From a virus: a stretch of 20,252 nucleotides of DNA. Positions 1-8,037 of the stretch are shown here, one piece after another (position 1 is the first letter of the stretch; every line of letters begins with the position of its first letter). The position numbers were made by a program, and so were the translations under genes. The notes beneath the pieces are model-generated. The model did not search any database. It had not been told where the DNA came from and was given only the letters and a program-made list of their open reading frames with translations. The stretch lies in the IMG/VR virus record IMGVR_UViG_3300037153_000569, positions 1-20,252 of that record; one strand, given 5' to 3'.

Positions 1-2
1 TC

Positions 3-3000
3 CGCACGGTGCTGGGAGTGCCGCTATTGCGGGAAGCTACTCCGATCGGCGTGATCATGCTGATGCGTCCCGATGCGCGGCCCTTCACAGACAAGCAGAT
101 CGAGTTGGCCACGACGTTCGCCGACCAAGCGGTTATAGCGATCGAGAACGTGCGCCTTTTCGACGAGGTGCAGGCGCGCACGCGCGAGCTTTCCGAGGCG
201 CTGGAGCAACAGACCGCGACCTCGGAGGTGCTCCAGGTCATTTCCAGCTCGCCGGGCGAGCTGGAGCCAGTGTTTCAGGCGATGCTGGAGAATGCGGTGC
301 GGATCTGCGAGGCCAAGTTCGGCGTCTTGTTCCGATCTGAAGGGGACGCACTTCGCGTAGTGGCGCTGCATAATGCACCGCCGTCGTATGCAGAAGAACG
401 GCGCCGCGTCCCACTAATCCGCCCCGATCCTGGAACGATGTTCGGGCGCGCATTGACGACCAAGCGGCCGGTCCAAATCGCCGACATTCGGGACGAGCCT
501 GATTACCCCGATTCACGCCAATCGGGCACCACCGGCGCGAAATTCGCCAAGCTAGCCGGCGCCCGAACCGTACTCGCCGTCCCTATGGTGAAGGACAGCG
601 ACCTCGTCGGCGCCATCCTTGTCTACCGTCAGGAGGTGCGTCCGTTCACAGACAAGCAGATCGACTTGGTGCAGAATTTCGCCGCGCAGGCTGTCATCGC
701 CATCGAGAACACGCGTCTACTCAACGAACTGCGTCAGCGCACCGACGATCTCACCGAGGCGCTGGATCAGCAGACAGCAACGTCTGAGGTGCTGCAGGTC
801 ATCTCAAGCTCGCCCGGCGAGCTCGCGCCGGTGTTCCAGGCGATGCTGGCAAACGCCGTTCGCATTTGCGACGCCAAATTCGGGGTTCTGCACCGGTACG
901 AGAACGGCTTTTTCTACCCAGTGGCTGCGCAAGATATCCCGGCGGCATTGGCGGAATTTCAACGGCAACGCGGGGCCATCGCGCCACTGGCGGGGAGCTC
1001 GCTCGATCAACTCATGCGTACCAAATCGGTAGTGCATTCTGCGGACGAAAAGGGAGCGCAGGTACCGGGGGCCCCCGCCCGATTGGCCGGGGCGCGCACG
1101 CTGGTCGGAGTGCCGATGCTCAAGGAGAATGAATTGGTTGGCGCGTTCATCATCTACCGCCAGGAAGTGCGTCCGTTTACCGACGAGCAGGTCGATCTGC
1201 TGCAGAACTTCGCCCGTCAAGCAGTGATCGCCATTGAGAACACGCGGCTGCTCAACGAGCTGCGCGAATCGCTGCAGCAGCAGACCGCGACCGCCGACGT
1301 GCTCAAGGTGATCAGCCGCTCGACCTTCGACCTGCAGGCCGTACTCGACACGCTAGTCGAGTCAGCAGCGCAACTTTGCCACGCCGAGCTGGCGGCCATC
1401 CGGCTTGCCAAGGACGGCTCCTACTATCACGCCGCAAGCTATGGCTTTACGCCCGGACAGAAAGAGTACATGCGGGCGCACGTGATGCCTCCGGGTCGCG
1501 GATCGGTGGTTGGACGGGTCATGCTCGAGGGTGTCGTCGTTCATGTGGCCGATGTTCTGGCCGACCCGGAATACATGATCTTCGACGTCCAGAGAGTGGA
1601 GAAGCAACGCACGGTGCTGGGCGTCCCGTTGCTGCGCGAGGGGGTCCCGATCGGCGTGATCGTGCTGATGCGCACGAAGGTGAGCCCGTTCACGCAGAAG
1701 CAGATCGAGCTTGTGACTACCTTCGCCGATCAGGCCGTGATTGCGATCGAGAACGTCCGGCTGTTCGACGAGGTGCAGGCGCGCACGCGCGAGCTCTCCG
1801 AGTCGCTGGAGCAGCAGACCGCAACCTCGGAAGTGCTCGGCGTTATCTCGAGCTCGCCGGGCGAGCTCGAGCCGGTGTTCCAGGCCATGCTGGCGAACGC
1901 AGTGCGGCTATGCGAAGCCAAGTTCGGCAATCTGGTGCTGTTCGAGGACGGGGAGCTCCGAATGGTTGCCCTCCACGGTGCCCCACGCCCGTACGAAGAC
2001 CTGCGGCGACGCGATCCGACCGTCCCTTTCTCAGCCGTCCTGGGCCGCCTGGTCGAAACAAAACAGATGATTCACGTCGCCGACCTCGCAGCAGAAGAGC
2101 GGTACGCAAACTCTGCTATCGTCAAGCTTGCCGGCGCGCGCTCATTTGTCGGCGTGCCGATGCTCAAGGAGGACAGGCTGATCGGCGCGATCGCCATTTA
2201 CCGCCAGGAGGTGCGCCCGTTCAGCGATAAGCAGATCGAGCTGCTCAGCAATTTCGCGCGCCAAGTCGTCATCGCCATCGAGAACACGCGCCTGCTCAAC
2301 GAGCTGCGCGAATCCTTGCAGCAGCAGACCGCCACCGCCGACGTGCTCAAGGTGATCAGCCGCTCGACCTTCGACCTGCAGACGGTGCTCGACACGCTCC
2401 TCGAGTCGGCTGCAAGACTGTGTGAGGCCGATATCGGATATGTTGGGCGTCCGAAAAGCGACGGTTTTTTCCGCGCGGAGGCGACCTACGGGTTTTCACC
2501 CGCCCTCAAGGAGATCGTGGAACACACGCCCTGGAAAGCCGAGCGGGAGAGTGCGATCGGTCGCGTGCTGCTTGAACGCGCGCCGATCCATATCCTCGAT
2601 GCTGGAACCGATCCGGAATACCGGATGGTCGAGATGCAAAAGATCGGTGGATACCACTCCATCCTCGGCGTGCCTCTCCTGCGAGAAGGAACGCCGACTG
2701 GCGTGCTTGTGCTGGCACGCCACGCTGTGCGTCCGTTCACCGCCCGCCAGATCGAGCTGCTCACAACCTTCGCCGATCAGGCAGTGATCGCGATTGAGAA
2801 CGTGCGGCTGTTCGACGAAATCCAGGATAAGAACCGCCAGCTGCAGGTCGCGAGCGAGAACAAGTCACAGTTCGTTTCTAGCATGAGCCACGAGCTGCGC
2901 ACGCCGCTCAATGCCATCATCGGGCTGACCGAGATGATGGTGACGAATGCGCCGCGCTTCGGTACGGAGAAGGCGCTGGAACCGTTGCAGCGTGTGAACC

Positions 3001-3554
3001 GCGCCGGCACCCACCTGCTCGGCCTCATCAACCAGGTGCTCGACCTCTCCAAGATCGAGGCCGGCAAGCTCGAGCTCAATCCGCAGACCGTGCAGCTCGC
3101 TCCGCTTATTGACGAGGTCATCGGCACCGCGCGCCAGCTCGCCGAGCAGAACAAGAATCGCCTCGTGGTCGAGGCCCAAGAGAACCTCGGTGCTCTGACC
3201 GTGGACCCGATGCGACTGCGGCAAATCCTGCTGAACTTGTTGAGCAATGCCTGCAAGTTCACCAAGGCGGGCGAGGTCAGGCTGCGGGCGCGCAAGGTGG
3301 CAGACGGACGCGACTGGATTGAGCTGTCGGTCTCCGACACCGGCATCGGCATGACGGTAGAGCAGCAGGCGAAGCTGTTCGAGGAGTTCAGCCAAGCCGA
3401 GGCGACGACCGCGCAGCGCTTCGGCGGCACCGGTCTCGGCCTCGCCATCACCCGCAAGCTCGCGCGCATGATGGGCGGCGACGTGACGGTGACGAGCGAG
3501 CCGGGCAAGGGTTCCGTCTTTACCCTGCGGCTGCCGGGCGGCGCGGCATCCTGA
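3..3554 (+). CDS. Multi-GAF sensor histidine kinase (5' end missing)
   Basis: The frame is open to the left edge (Arg-Thr precede the first GTG at 9), so the true start lies outside the window. With residues numbered from the GTG at 9, the protein has the end of one GAF domain (to about 50), then five full GAF domains (about 85-235, 275-425, 440-600, 635-775, 800-940), each followed by a short helical linker. A HisKA dimerisation domain follows, with the H-box [10 protein letters not shown] and phospho-acceptor His961. The HATPase_c domain has the N-box around Asn1080, G1 box DTGIG at 1110 and G2 box GGTGLGL at 1139. The protein ends about 30 residues later with no receiver domain. No membrane segment is visible, so the seen part is cytoplasmic. 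GAF domains usually sense small ligands or light through bound cofactors; the ligand here is unknown. Its partner is probably the convergent regulator at 3573-3946. Linkers between GAF domains are nearly identical to one another. Confidence 0.93.
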   Translation, partial: RTVLGVPLLREATPIGVIMLMRPDARPFTDKQIELATTFADQAVIAIENVRLFDEVQARTRELSEALEQQTATSEVLQVISSSPGELEPVFQAMLENAVRICEAKFGVLFRSEGDALRVVALHNAPPSYAEERRRVPLIRPDPGTMFGRALTTKRPVQIADIRDEPDYPDSRQSGTTGAKFAKLAGARTVLAVPMVKDSDLVGAILVYRQEVRPFTDKQIDLVQNFAAQAVIAIENTRLLNELRQRTDDLTEALDQQTATSEVLQVISSSPGELAPVFQAMLANAVRICDAKFGVLHRYENGFFYPVAAQDIPAALAEFQRQRGAIAPLAGSSLDQLMRTKSVVHSADEKGAQVPGAPARLAGARTLVGVPMLKENELVGAFIIYRQEVRPFTDEQVDLLQNFARQAVIAIENTRLLNELRESLQQQTATADVLKVISRSTFDLQAVLDTLVESAAQLCHAELAAIRLAKDGSYYHAASYGFTPGQKEYMRAHVMPPGRGSVVGRVMLEGVVVHVADVLADPEYMIFDVQRVEKQRTVLGVPLLREGVPIGVIVLMRTKVSPFTQKQIELVTTFADQAVIAIENVRLFDEVQARTRELSESLEQQTATSEVLGVISSSPGELEPVFQAMLANAVRLCEAKFGNLVLFEDGELRMVALHGAPRPYEDLRRRDPTVPFSAVLGRLVETKQMIHVADLAAEERYANSAIVKLAGARSFVGVPMLKEDRLIGAIAIYRQEVRPFSDKQIELLSNFARQVVIAIENTRLLNELRESLQQQTATADVLKVISRSTFDLQTVLDTLLESAARLCEADIGYVGRPKSDGFFRAEATYGFSPALKEIVEHTPWKAERESAIGRVLLERAPIHILDAGTDPEYRMVEMQKIGGYHSILGVPLLREGTPTGVLVLARHAVRPFTARQIELLTTFADQAVIAIENVRLFDEIQDKNRQLQVASENKSQFVSSMSHELRTPLNAIIGLTEMMVTNAPRFGTEKALEPLQRVNRAGTHLLGLINQVLDLSKIEAGKLELNPQTVQLAPLIDEVIGTARQLAEQNKNRLVVEAQENLGALTVDPMRLRQILLNLLSNACKFTKAGEVRLRARKVADGRDWIELSVSDTGIGMTVEQQAKLFEEFSQAEATTAQRFGGTGLGLAITRKLARMMGGDVTVTSEPGKGSVFTLRLPGGAAS
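144..2390 (+). repeat. Long in-frame repeats between GAF domains of the kinase gene
   Basis: Two sets of linker sequence recur inside the kinase gene. The block beginning at 144 ([17 protein letters not shown], then [10 protein letters not shown] and [14 protein letters not shown]) recurs from 1749, an offset of 1605 bp or 535 codons. The block beginning at 1241 ([20 protein letters not shown], then [10 protein letters not shown]) recurs from 2285, an offset of 1044 bp or 348 codons. Both matches are strong in DNA as well as protein for roughly 100-150 bp, while the GAF cores between them diverge. This is what duplication of whole GAF-plus-linker units, or gene conversion between linkers, would leave. 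Confidence 0.8.
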
Positions 3555-3572
3555 TCACCACGGTTTGAGCAT

Positions 3573-3946
3573 CTATTTCGGATGCGCAAGCACGCGCCGG
3601 ATGGTTGCGACCAGGCTGTCGAATTTGATCGGTTTGGCATCGAACTCGTCGCATCCCGTGGCAATGGCCTGCCCGCGCTCGCTCTCCAGCGCATGCGCGG
3701 ACATGCCGATGATTGGGATGTCGCGGATGTGCAGATCGTTCTTGAGGCGTCGCACGGGTTCCCAGCGGTCAACGACCGGCATTTCGAGGTCCATCAGAAT
3801 TACGTCCGGGTGCTCGGTCACAGCCAACTCGCAGCCTCTCTCGCTGTCCTCCGCCGCGAGAACCTCAAAACCGCCAAACAGCTCAAGCGTGTCTTGAGCA
3901 TGTAGATGTTGTCGTCGTTGTGTTCGACGTAGAGCAGTTTGGTCAC
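3573..3946 (-). pseudogene. Single-domain response regulator, frameshifted
   Basis: A CheY-like receiver domain is split over two frames. From a GTG at 3946, with a GGAAG ribosome-binding site just upstream, the frame reads VTKLLYVEHNDDNIYMLKTR and then fails. One frame over, it resumes as LELFGGFEVLAAEDSE and runs through DVILMDLEMP (phospho-acceptor Asp, codon at 3789-3791), the conserved switch region IPIIGMSAHA and the Lys of DAKPIKFD to a TAG at 3573-3575. Restoring one base near 3886-3888 would give a normal receiver of about 124 residues. The gene converges on the kinase with 18 bp between stops, so the two were probably a signalling pair. The acidic pair before the first loop is Glu-His rather than Glu-Asp. 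As read, only an ORF from 4052 spans the 3' part, and that product lacks a proper first strand. Either a real mutation or a base-call error explains it. Confidence 0.8.
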
Positions 3947-4194
3947 GAGCCGCTTCCATCCGTCTGGTGACTCTGGTTGCCTCGTCGGCGAGCGCGATCA
4001 GCTTATCAGGTCTTGTAAGGACGAGGGCCTTGGCAATTGCGGTCGCGGTCATCCTCAGGTCGGGCAGCCCGGGGGCGGGGCTTTTCTTGTTCCTGTGGAC
4101 AAATAAGGCGCGTCATCTACCTGTCGCACCAATCAGCATAATTGACCTGTGGTCTAGTCTAGCGGCCAAAGCCCTTCCGCTCGACCCGTTTGAG

Positions 4195-4220
4195 GCCCCG
4201 CGCTTGTCCCGGCGCGGGGC
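4195..4220. other. Perfect 9-bp GC-rich hairpin upstream of a small ORF
   Basis: GCCCCGCGC (4195-4203) and GCGCGGGGC (4212-4220) are exact inverted repeats around an 8-base loop. No T-run follows on either strand, so it is not a standard intrinsic terminator. It sits 21 bp before the start codon of the small ORF at 4242 and could act on that leader RNA, which is speculative. Confidence 0.45.
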
Positions 4221-4241
4221 TATCTCGCTCGGGGGGCCCCC

Positions 4242-4391
4242 ATGCCAGGAAACGCAGACAAGTCTAGGCAGTACCTGCGGTTGGCGGTTGAGAACTACAA
4301 ACGAGCGGGGGCCGCAGAGAGCCCGGAATTGAAAGCGAAATTCATGGAGATCGCGGCGCGTTACCGCGACCTCGCATTGCAACTAGTCTAG
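4242..4391 (+). CDS. Small basic protein of unknown function (49 aa)
   Basis: ATG at 4242 to TAG at 4389-4391 encodes a 49-residue, charged, probably all-helical protein (begins MPGNADKSRQYLRLAVENYK and ends RYRDLALQLV). Spaced Leu, Tyr and Ala residues suggest a two-helix hairpin. Short proteins of this look (a Tyr-Leu-Arg-Leu-Ala start, Arg-Tyr-Arg-Asp-Leu-Ala end) are frequent in Bradyrhizobium-type genomes as uncharacterised proteins; that link is from memory of the pattern only. The only ribosome-binding candidate is a run of six G at 4231-4236, immediately followed by five C (4237-4241), so the leader is very GC-rich. There is no signal peptide or membrane segment, and no function can be assigned. 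Confidence 0.6.
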   Translation: MPGNADKSRQYLRLAVENYKRAGAAESPELKAKFMEIAARYRDLALQLV

Positions 4392-5029
4392 ACGAGCCCG
4401 CACAGTGGGGCCCCAGCCTCGTTGAGTCCGCGAGGGCGACGACAAAACGGAAATAAAAGGCTCGTGATTTGCGGAGGGCTCGGACAACCGGGCGAGCAGT
4501 TCATTTCTTGGACGCAGCTCAGCGACGCCGCAATCCCCCAAGCGGCAAATCGTGCCGTTGGGTCCGCTTTAGCGCCGAAGGCAGAACCGGTGCCGGGGCC
4601 GAAGCGCCTTTCGCTAACTGACCTACGCGAAGCTGCGCGCCGGCGGCGGGACACCGCGCAGTGAGAATGGCGCGCCCGCCTGCCTGTACCAAATGATACG
4701 ACAATAATGATGACCGCTACCAGCGGCTACCGCGTAACCGTTGCGGGCGTGGTGTCTGTGGGTCGACTCCTTGCTGAACAACAGCCGGTCCCAGTGCGTC
4801 AGCGGGAACGCGTGGGGCCAATGCGGCCAGCATCTCGGTGGCCGCTCAGACGAACTTTCTCAGCCGACGTGGTGTCGCCGTAGGATGGAGGAGCCTAGGG
4901 CGACTACATGCTTGCGGACATCAGTGCAGCGCGAGAAGATGAACCAGGGCAACGCAGAGCCCTGATCGTCATGGCCGAATCGGGGCTGAATCGTGGCGAA
5001 GGCTTCGGGTTAGCAGAGAGGCGCAGCAT
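4392..5029. other. Gene-poor stretch between the small ORF and dinB
   Basis: I see no well-supported gene in these 638 bases. An open frame with a TTG start at 4422-4664 (plus, 80 codons) encodes a basic sequence ending RREAARRRR-like, with no recognisable domain and mixed codon use; it may be chance. A second open frame from ATG 4908 runs into dinB in another frame and has no close ribosome-binding site. An AT-richer patch at about 4690-4713 is followed by a small perfect hairpin (CCGCT-ACC-AGCGG, 4714-4726); this is the most promoter-like or regulatory-looking spot. I found no GTTC-N7-GTTC alphaproteobacterial LexA box upstream of dinB. Confidence 0.5.
5016..5021 (+). promoter_or_regulatory. 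Ribosome-binding site deciding the TTG start of dinB
   Basis: GAGAGG lies 8 bases before the TTG at 5030. The frame is open upstream to a TGA at 4940-4942 without any ATG or GTG, and the next in-frame ATG (within the catalytic HVDMDAF motif) is too late, so the TTG is the only sensible start. Confidence 0.6.
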
Positions 5030-6115
5030 TTGGAATTCCAACGGGGGTGTCGACCGAAGATCATTCACGTCGACATGGACGCCTTCTATGCGTCCGTGGA
5101 GCAGCGCGACAATCCAGGCCTTCGGGGCAAGCCTGTGGCTGTCGGCGGATCGCACGCGCGGGGTGTCGTCGCAGCTGCAAGCTATGAGGCGCGCAAGTTC
5201 GGCGTCCGGTCCGCGATGCCGTCCGTGACGGCGCGCCGAAAATGCCCAGACTTGATCTTCGTACAGCCGCGGTTCGAGGCTTACAAGGAGGTGTCGCTCC
5301 AAGTCCGTGCGATATTCGCCGAGTACACTGCGATTATCGAGCCGCTGTCGCTCGACGAAGCCTACCTCGATGTAACTGAGAATCTTCAAGGCATCACGTC
5401 GGCGACGGAGATCGCCGAACGGATCAAGGCGCAAATCCGCGCCGAGACGCAACTGACCGCGTCAGCGGGCGTTTCGTACAACAAGTTCCTCGCCAAGCTC
5501 GCCTCCGACTACCGCAAGCCCGACGGCCTCTTCGTTATCACCCCCGAGATGGGCCCGAGTTTTGTCGAGGCGCTCCCGGTGGAGCGGTTTCACGGTGTCG
5601 GACCGGCTACGGCCGCAAGAATGAAAGAGCTCGGCATCCTCACCGCGCTCGATCTAAGGGCCAAGGACGAAGCCTACTTGTTGAGGCATTTCGGGAAGGC
5701 GGGACGGCATTTCTACTGCATCTGCCGAGGCATCGATCAGCGGCCGGTTCTACCAAATCGGGTTCGCAAATCTGTCGGAGCGGAGAACACTTTTTCGCGG
5801 GACCTTACGAGCCTCGAAGACATGCGAGCCGAACTTGGTCCGCTGGTGGACAAGGTCTGGCACTATTGCCAGACCACCGGCGTGCGGGGACGAACGGTGA
5901 CCATTAAGGTCAAGTTCGCGGACTTCCAAATTATCACCCGAAGTCGATCGCGCGCCGCGCCGATTTCGGACTGCTCGACCTTGGCGTCAATCAGCGCCGA
6001 GTTACTCGCGGCCCAGTTTCCGATGCTCAAAGGAGTTCGTCTTCTCGGCGTGTCGCTCTCTTCGCTGTGCGCCGATGCAGCAGACATCGGTACGCAAATG
6101 ACTTTGGCGTTATAA
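5030..6115 (+). CDS. dinB: DNA polymerase IV (Y-family, DinB)
   Basis: This 361-residue protein has the full length of a Y-family translesion polymerase. It copies past damaged template bases at the replication fork without proofreading. Catalytic metal ligands are visible: Asp15 in HVDMDAFYASVE and Asp109-Glu110 in PLSLDEAYLD. The steric-gate aromatic Phe19-Tyr20, the SAGVSYNKFLAKLASDYRKP palm motif, the helix-hairpin-helix segment around FHGVGPATAARMKELG and the little-finger segment with TVTIKVKFADFQIITRSRS follow in order. The extreme C-terminus QMTLAL fits the beta-clamp binding consensus (Q-x-x-L-x-L), as in E. coli Pol IV, which ends QLVLGL. The start is TTG, supported by GAGAGG upstream. 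The gene stands alone; no LexA box was found. The prophage-like block begins 135 bp beyond its stop, on the other strand. Confidence 0.95.
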   Translation: MEFQRGCRPKIIHVDMDAFYASVEQRDNPGLRGKPVAVGGSHARGVVAAASYEARKFGVRSAMPSVTARRKCPDLIFVQPRFEAYKEVSLQVRAIFAEYTAIIEPLSLDEAYLDVTENLQGITSATEIAERIKAQIRAETQLTASAGVSYNKFLAKLASDYRKPDGLFVITPEMGPSFVEALPVERFHGVGPATAARMKELGILTALDLRAKDEAYLLRHFGKAGRHFYCICRGIDQRPVLPNRVRKSVGAENTFSRDLTSLEDMRAELGPLVDKVWHYCQTTGVRGRTVTIKVKFADFQIITRSRSRAAPISDCSTLASISAELLAAQFPMLKGVRLLGVSLSSLCADAADIGTQMTLAL

Positions 6116-6250
6116 GTCGGCGATCCGTCAGGTACAGAATCCTCTGACGTCGTGATCCTGACGAATCCCACGACTAGCATCGACGCCTGCTGCGCGAGCG
6201 CTGGACTATCAGATTTTGTAGTCTCCCTAAAGCTTCGCAGATATTTGGCA
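6116..6250. other. Junction between dinB and the phage lysis genes
   Basis: These 135 bases separate convergent host and phage genes and are where a left attachment site might lie. I see no tRNA, no integrase and no obvious long direct repeat. Short inverted repeats are present (CGTCAGG near 6127 with CCTGACG near 6156; AAAGCTT at 6229-6235 with AAGCTTT at 6253-6259), but none is followed by a T-run, so terminator calls would be weak. Confidence 0.4.
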
Positions 6251-6607
6251 TCAAGCTTTCGAGGGCTCTGGGCGGCGGGCTGCATTGAGCAGCTCGGCCC
6301 GGAGCGCGTCGTTGGTGTTGACGCCGGCCCAACCGTCGACCGTGAGCCCATGCGAGCGCTGGAATTTCTCGACGGCGGCGCGAGTGACAGGTCCGTACTT
6401 GCCGTCGACCGTGAGCTTGGCACCTTCGATCACGTTGAGTGCCGCCTGCACCCATTTCGTGCCATTGGCGTCGAGGCTCGACGCAAGCGCATCGCCGACC
6501 TTGTCCTCCGCCACCGCGGGAAAGAGCTTCTCCCGCAGCAATTTCTCGACGTCGGGACCGGCTGCCTGCAACAGCATTTTGAGCACCATGGGCAAGAATG
6601 TTTCCAT
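6251..6607 (-). CDS. Small peptidoglycan-binding-domain protein, end of lysis cassette
   Basis: A 118-residue protein. Its C-terminal half (about 55-112) is a PG_binding_1-type fold: WVQAALNVI, then LTVDGKYGPVTRAAVEKFQR, then GLTVDGWAGVNTNDAL, the usual three-helix repeat that binds peptidoglycan. The N-terminal half (about 1-50) is helical, with FLPMVLKMLLQAAGPDVEKL, and carries no visible catalytic motif or classical signal peptide. ATG 6607 is chosen over an in-frame ATG at 6628 because the strong AGAGGAGGA ribosome-binding site lies just before 6607, and the upstream ATG would put the site inside the gene. It follows the holin by 24 bp and is the last phage gene in this direction. It may help place or regulate the lytic enzyme; that is inference. 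Confidence 0.7.
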   Translation of the reverse strand: METFLPMVLKMLLQAAGPDVEKLLREKLFPAVAEDKVGDALASSLDANGTKWVQAALNVIEGAKLTVDGKYGPVTRAAVEKFQRSHGLTVDGWAGVNTNDALRAELLNAARRPEPSKA

Positions 6608-6631
6608 GATTGTCCTCCTCTCAGCCACCCA

Positions 6632-6910
6632 TTATCGGGTATCGACGACCTTCGGGTCCGGGATCTTGCTGGCGAACGCTGGCGTGGCGACGATCTGCGC
6701 CACCTCCGGCAGCTTGGCCGCGGCGCTGATGGTGTTGGTCTTGGTGTGAGCGAACAGGCCCCATCCGACACCGATCAGGGTGAGCACCGCGCCGCTGATC
6801 GTGCTCCAGGTTTCGGCGTCGAGTCCTTTGATGTAGCCATAGGTCAGCAGGATCGTGCCGACTATGTTGAGCGCCGCGCGCGTCATGCTCAAAACCTGAT
6901 CCGTGGTCAT
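6632..6910 (-). CDS. Putative phage holin
   Basis: A 92-residue protein with two hydrophobic segments, about 10-27 (RAALNIVGTILLTYGYIK) and about 34-54 (TISGAVLTLIGVGWGLFAH), separated by a short charged turn and followed by a polar tail. Size, topology and position directly behind the endolysin fit a two-segment holin, which forms membrane lesions that release or activate the endolysin. The pattern resembles the small holins of rhizobial phages (Pam3 gp28 type), recognised by look only. ATG 6910 overlaps the TGA of the endolysin gene by 4 nt (ATGA), with GGGAGAG just upstream, so the two are translationally coupled. Confidence 0.75.
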   Translation of the reverse strand: MTTDQVLSMTRAALNIVGTILLTYGYIKGLDAETWSTISGAVLTLIGVGWGLFAHTKTNTISAAAKLPEVAQIVATPAFASKIPDPKVVDTR

Positions 6911-8037
6911 GTCTCTCTCCCTACCGCTGATGTGAAGCGACGGCGCAGCACGGTTTCGATCTCGGCGAGCGCCTGGTTGATGTTGGCGTCGGGGTCTTCG
7001 GCGGGAGGCGTCGGCATTTCGTCGGCGAACCCCCAATCGACCTGCGCCTCGCCGTCGCTCACCTTGCCGTTGCTGATCCCAAAGGCGATGCCGAGCCGGC
7101 GTGCCGTCTCAGGGTAGAGATCGATGCCGGCGCGATTGGTCCGCCGCCCTTGCTTGTCGGTGCCGCTCTCCGCCTGCGGTCGTCCATTGTGCTCCCAATA
7201 GGGATCATTCATGTTCCAGGGACCGACGTCGATCGTCTCGGCAATTGTGGTCAGACCGTTGGCGCGATTCCGAATCCAGAGCTTCGGCGGCTTCTTGAAG
7301 CGTGCCGGCAATGAAACCCCGACCGTATCCGCCGGCCGCGGGCCGTAGGCCAACTGCGCATCGCTGAAGACGGTCGCCTTGATGTTGGAAAAGATGCGCG
7401 CCGGCTCGCTCTGCTGCGGGTCCGCCGGCAGAAGCGCGCGCCAGGTGTAGCGACCGACGATGCCGTCGACCACGAGGGCGTGCTGTTCCTGGAACGCGCG
7501 CACCGTGGCCTCGGTGGCTTCGCCGAAATCGCCGTCCTGCTCGATGCCGAGGAGCCGTTGCAGCTCGCGGACCCAATCGCCATGGTCGCCGCGCTTGAGC
7601 TTCGGTTGCGTGATGATCTTGCCGCTCGGCTGCGACGCCTGCACCGGCCACGGGGTGACGTCATCCGCGAGCGCCGGCTCGTTCTTGACGGAGATGTGCA
7701 AATGCTCGGCGTGATCGTCCGGCCCCTCGTTCCGGGCCCGCCATTTCCAATTTTGAATATCCGGGTTGGCAACGCGGCCGGCGTGGATGAGATATTTTAC
7801 CCGCTTGTCGTCTGCCCTGATGATGCTGTCGGCGATCTTCTGCACGTCGACGCCGTGCGCGGTGTCCTTGGTGATATCGAGCGCATGAACGACGCCGGCG
7901 ACGTCCGGGTTGTGATCGGAGGTCCGCGCCGCATGCCCCTCATCGCCGATCCAGCCATCGTTCGATTTGTTGCGGTGGGGCGCGACTGCGTCGACCTGGT
8001 CGCGCAGCGTCTCCAGCGATTTAGCAAGCCGTGCCAA
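6907..8037 (-). CDS. Endolysin: M15-like peptidase, PG-binding and RlpA-like domains
   Basis: A 376-residue lytic enzyme with three parts. Residues about 25-118 form an M15/LAS-type zinc peptidase: RTSDHNPD with His42, HALDIT with Asp54, and EHLHIS with His112/His114 are the expected metal and catalytic positions. Residues about 144-203 are a PG_binding_1 domain (KLKRGDHGDWVRELQRLLG, DGDFGEATEATVRAFQ, VDGIVGRYTWRALL). Residues about 218-320 read like a double-psi barrel of the RlpA type (DVGPWNMNDPYWEHNGRPQA, then NRAGIDLYPETARRLG). No signal peptide is visible, so export would depend on the adjacent holin. The TTG start at 8037 follows directly on the TAG of the upstream gene, with GAGAGG in front. 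The enzyme should cleave cross-links or stem peptides in peptidoglycan to lyse the host. Confidence 0.85.
   Translation of the reverse strand: MARLAKSLETLRDQVDAVAPHRNKSNDGWIGDEGHAARTSDHNPDVAGVVHALDITKDTAHGVDVQKIADSIIRADDKRVKYLIHAGRVANPDIQNWKWRARNEGPDDHAEHLHISVKNEPALADDVTPWPVQASQPSGKIITQPKLKRGDHGDWVRELQRLLGIEQDGDFGEATEATVRAFQEQHALVVDGIVGRYTWRALLPADPQQSEPARIFSNIKATVFSDAQLAYGPRPADTVGVSLPARFKKPPKLWIRNRANGLTTIAETIDVGPWNMNDPYWEHNGRPQAESGTDKQGRRTNRAGIDLYPETARRLGIAFGISNGKVSDGEAQVDWGFADEMPTPPAEDPDANINQALAEIETVLRRRFTSAVGRET

Noticed and set aside
3947-4052. Separate small gene starting at ATG 4052 on the minus strand
   Set aside because: The ORF overlaps and merges with the frameshifted regulator, has no properly spaced ribosome-binding site, and its first ~35 residues match no family I know; it looks like a product of the frameshift.
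4066-4090. Intrinsic terminator on the plus strand (short stem then TTTTCTT)
   Set aside because: The stem is only 5 bp (AGCCC/GGGCT) with a G-rich loop, and no plus-strand gene ends nearby; the closest stop on that strand is at 3554.
4422-4664. 80-codon plus-strand ORF with a TTG start
   Set aside because: There is no ATG or GTG start, no clear ribosome-binding site and mixed codon use; the other strand is open here too, as expected by chance at this GC content.
4660-5030. LexA-regulated promoter for dinB
   Set aside because: I looked for GTTC-N7-GTTC and GAAC-N7-GTTC spacing and found only half sites.
4908-5228. ORF overlapping the start of dinB
   Set aside because: Its second half is a frame shadow of dinB; only the first ~40 codons are outside it, without a supporting ribosome-binding site. 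It could be a frameshifted N-terminal extension of dinB, but dinB is already full length.
6116-6250. tRNA or attachment core at the phage left end
   Set aside because: No cloverleaf, T-loop or CCA-like end could be read here, and the right end of the phage is outside the window, so no direct-repeat pair can be tested.
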